Of a stretch of DNA of 64,000 nucleotides, positions 61,770-64,000 are shown piece after piece (position 1 is the stretch's first letter; each line of letters starts with the position of its first letter). The notes under the pieces were generated by a model. It was not told the DNA's origin and ran no database searches. It saw only the letters and a program-made list of their open reading frames with translations. Where the stretch lies: the NCBI GenBank assembly GCA_947498765.1, contig CANMLG010000057.1, positions 1 to 64,000 on the forward strand, given 5' to 3'. This stretch comes from an uncultured Aquimarina sp. Its GTDB lineage: Bacteria; Bacteroidota; Bacteroidia; Flavobacteriales; Flavobacteriaceae. Made by a program: the position numbers and the translations under genes.

Positions 61770-63938
61770 CTACATTTTAGATACTGAAAAACCTCGATCG
61801 CGCATAAGGGCTTCTATTTTAGCATCGCGTCCTCTGAATTTTTTAAAAGCTTCGGCGGGATCCATAGCATTGCGGGGTGCAAAAAGATATTTTACTAATT
61901 TTTTAGCGACTTCTTTGTCATAAAAACCACCTGGAGCTTCGGCAAAAGCCTCAGCCGCATCTGCTGTTAATACATCCGCCCACATGTAGCCATAATAGGC
62001 TGTGGCATAACCCTCTCCAGAAAATACATGTCCAAAATGTGGCGTTCTGTGGCGCATTACCAATTCTTTAGGCATTTTTAATTCGGTAAGGGTAGCTTTT
62101 TCAAAGGCATCAATATCAATAGTTGATGGATCCGCTAAATGTAATTTCATATCCATTAATGCCGATGCTAAATATTCTGTGGTAGCAAAACCTTGATTAA
62201 AGGTGCTGGCTTTTTTAATTTTTTCAACTAAACTTACAGGCATAGGTTTACCTGTTTTGTAATGTACTAAATAGGTATTAATTACTTTATCGGTAGACAC
62301 CCAACGCTCCAACAATTGCGATTGAAATTCGGTATAATCACGTACACCCCCATTTAGCGTAGGGTAGCGCACCTCCGATGACAAAAAGTGTAATGCATGC
62401 CCAAATTCATGAAAAAAGGTAGTCGCATCATCCCACGAAATCAAAACAGGCTCTCCTTCGGCAGGTTTTACAAAATTTGAATTATTGGAACTTAATACCG
62501 TTTTTTTACCATCAAACGTGGTGTGGTTTCTATAGGTTGTTGCCCAAGCACCCGATCGTTTCCCTACACGAGCAAATGGATCTAAATACCATAAACCTAT
62601 ATGTGCACCGCTGGTGGCATCGGTCACTTCCCAAACTTTTACGTCTTCGTTAAAAACGGGTACTTTCCCTACTTCTACAGCAGTGAATTTAAAATTAAAT
62701 AATTCGCCCGCTACAAAAAACATGCCTTCTCTCAATTTATCTAACTGCAGGTATTGCTTTACCTCATCAGAATCTAAATCATACTTTTTCTTTCTTACTT
62801 TTTCGGCATAATATCGATAATCCCAAGGTTCAATGGTAATTTTATCCGCATCGGCTATAACTTGCATATCGGCAACTTCTTCATGCACTCTGGCAATAGC
62901 CGCTGGCCATACGGCTTCCATCAATTTCATGGCGTTTTCGGGTGTTTTTGCCATACGGTCTTGTAAACGCCAATCGGCATAATTAGCATAACCCAATAGC
63001 CCTACTCGTTCTTTACGCAATTTTAAAATTTTTGCTATGATTTGGTTATTATCCTTATCATCTCCGTTATCTCCTCGAGAATAATAAGTAGTCCATACCT
63101 TTTTACGTAATTCTCTTTCTGTAGAATAAGTTAAAAAAGGATCCATAGAGGAGCGGGTGTTGGTCACCGCATAACTCCCCTCTTTATCACGATCTTTTGC
63201 TGCTTTGGCATAAGCCTTTATCAAAGGATCCGACAATCCCCCTAATTGATCTTTGTTTAAAAAAGTGACATAGCCTTCTTCATCTGCCAAAACATTAGTA
63301 GAAAATTGGGTATATAAACCCGAAAGCTCTTTATTAATGGCTGCGTAACGTTTCTTTTTACCTGCATCAAGTGCTGCTCCTTCCATTTCAAAACCCTTAT
63401 AAATCAATTCAACTACACGTTGTTGATCTGCCTCTAATGGCTTTTTTAATGAGGCCTCATACACCGTTTTTACACGTTCAAACAAGGACTTGTTTTGAGA
63501 AATTTTCGAACTGTATTCCGATAATTTAGGTGCCATTGCTTTTTGAATTTCTCTAAATTCCGGCGAAGACTTATTAGCACTTAATATCCCATAATAGGTA
63601 AAGGCTCTGCCTAGTACCGCTCCAGCTTTTTCCATGGCTACTATGGTGTTTTCAAAAGTAGGCCCCTTTTTAGAATTTGCAATAGCTTCAATTTCTTGTA
63701 AATGTAATTCTATCCCTTTTTCTAATGCAGGTTTTACATCTGCCAATTTCATTTTATCAAATTGAGGTACTCCATTATATGGCCCCACCCATTCTTTTAG
63801 TAATGGATTCGTTAAGGTTTCCATCTTAATTTCTTTTGAAACAGCTTCATTTTGCGCATTCATTTTTGATGTCGTATAACTGGTCAACGTAAATAATCCA
63901 ATGATTAAAACTCCTTTTAGTCGATGTTGTGTTTTCAT
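61770..63938 (-). CDS. dcp: M3 family peptidyl-dipeptidase (Dcp-like)
   Basis: The 722-aa zinc peptidase has an N-terminal signal-like segment (about residues 8-29) and so is probably periplasmic, unlike E. coli Dcp. The catalytic motif TFFHEFGHALHFL (His near 508 and 512, Glu near 509) is followed by the third ligand region with EFQSQLLERWV (Glu). The C-terminal FSGEGYATAYYGYMWADVL matches the M3A substrate-binding block. It removes dipeptides from peptide C-termini. It has full family length and stands alone on the minus strand. Confidence 0.93.
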   Translation of the reverse strand: MKTQHRLKGVLIIGLFTLTSYTTSKMNAQNEAVSKEIKMETLTNPLLKEWVGPYNGVPQFDKMKLADVKPALEKGIELHLQEIEAIANSKKGPTFENTIVAMEKAGAVLGRAFTYYGILSANKSSPEFREIQKAMAPKLSEYSSKISQNKSLFERVKTVYEASLKKPLEADQQRVVELIYKGFEMEGAALDAGKKKRYAAINKELSGLYTQFSTNVLADEEGYVTFLNKDQLGGLSDPLIKAYAKAAKDRDKEGSYAVTNTRSSMDPFLTYSTERELRKKVWTTYYSRGDNGDDKDNNQIIAKILKLRKERVGLLGYANYADWRLQDRMAKTPENAMKLMEAVWPAAIARVHEEVADMQVIADADKITIEPWDYRYYAEKVRKKKYDLDSDEVKQYLQLDKLREGMFFVAGELFNFKFTAVEVGKVPVFNEDVKVWEVTDATSGAHIGLWYLDPFARVGKRSGAWATTYRNHTTFDGKKTVLSSNNSNFVKPAEGEPVLISWDDATTFFHEFGHALHFLSSEVRYPTLNGGVRDYTEFQSQLLERWVSTDKVINTYLVHYKTGKPMPVSLVEKIKKASTFNQGFATTEYLASALMDMKLHLADPSTIDIDAFEKATLTELKMPKELVMRHRTPHFGHVFSGEGYATAYYGYMWADVLTADAAEAFAEAPGGFYDKEVAKKLVKYLFAPRNAMDPAEAFKKFRGRDAKIEALMRDRGFSVSKM

Positions 63939-64000
63939 TATTTTTTAAAATTAAAATGAGTTATTGAGTTTTTTTAACACTAAATACCCAAGCTAAAAAC
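63939..64000. other. Upstream region of the M3 peptidase
   Basis: A 62-bp end of the window; AT-rich, with no TAnnTTTG box seen. Confidence 0.4.

Overview
The window is AT-rich DNA from a member of the Bacteroidota, almost certainly a marine, polysaccharide-degrading flavobacterium. The support is: type IX secretion (T9SS) C-terminal sorting domains on three large exported proteins, SprB-type repeats, a one-protein hybrid two-component sensor/AraC regulator, a CarboxypepD_reg-like TonB receptor, 2TM and DUF1599 proteins, and two GH16 enzymes of the agarase/porphyranase type. No rRNA, tRNA, CRISPR array or phage module was seen.

Region 1 (1-16.7 kb) is a cell-surface block. Three very large exported proteins (1580, 688 and 1741 aa) form a tight minus-strand operon reading 12247 to 194. 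They are a beta-rich giant with no recognised family, a multi-FN3 protein and a SprB-repeat T9SS protein with a three-domain super-repeat. Divergent from them are two tandem lipocalin-like lipoproteins and then an outer-membrane beta-barrel-like gene that has no ATG, GTG or TTG to start its obvious signal peptide. A third lipocalin-like lipoprotein converges on it.

Region 2 (16.8-25 kb) is mostly housekeeping: folP, a doubled DUF1599 protein, a DoxX/BT_3928-type membrane protein, an orphan ABC permease, tpiA, prmA and clpS. A two-gene block (DUF2490 protein and MORN-repeat protein) sits between the intact folP 3' end and a decayed direct copy of that 3' end.

Region 3 (25.5-33.1 kb) holds a T9SS-exported double Asp-box propeller protein (GH74-like) with a ricin-type lectin domain, an MsbA-like ABC exporter overlapping truA, a probable lipoprotein N-acyltransferase (Lnb/DUF4105) and a YfcE-like phosphoesterase. 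An eight-copy TTGACGG tandem repeat follows the Lnb gene.

Region 4 (33.3-44.4 kb) is a one-directional polysaccharide-utilisation-like locus without SusCD: GH16-CBM6, a TPR-like protein, a 2TM protein, a TonB receptor, a sulfatase and the hybrid sensor-regulator. A ~175-bp MITE-like inverted-repeat element lies inside it, and a 23-bp perfect hairpin lies upstream of the regulator.

Region 5 (44.8-58.1 kb) has an AddB-like nuclease, an alpha/beta hydrolase, a MATE transporter and a PhoD-like phosphatase in one operon. It continues with a lipoprotein, an imelysin-like/di-heme peroxidase fusion paired with a PhoX-like lipoprotein, and a metallo-beta-lactamase-fold lipoprotein.

Region 6 (58.2-64 kb) contains a GH16_16-type beta-agarase with a trefoil domain and T9SS tail, a REP-associated transposase (RAYT) framed by three copies of its probable REP palindrome (one of which encodes the C-terminus of a small protein), and an M3 peptidase. 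Several genes must use TTG or GTG starts. Functional assignments come from motifs and family knowledge read by eye; no database search was run.
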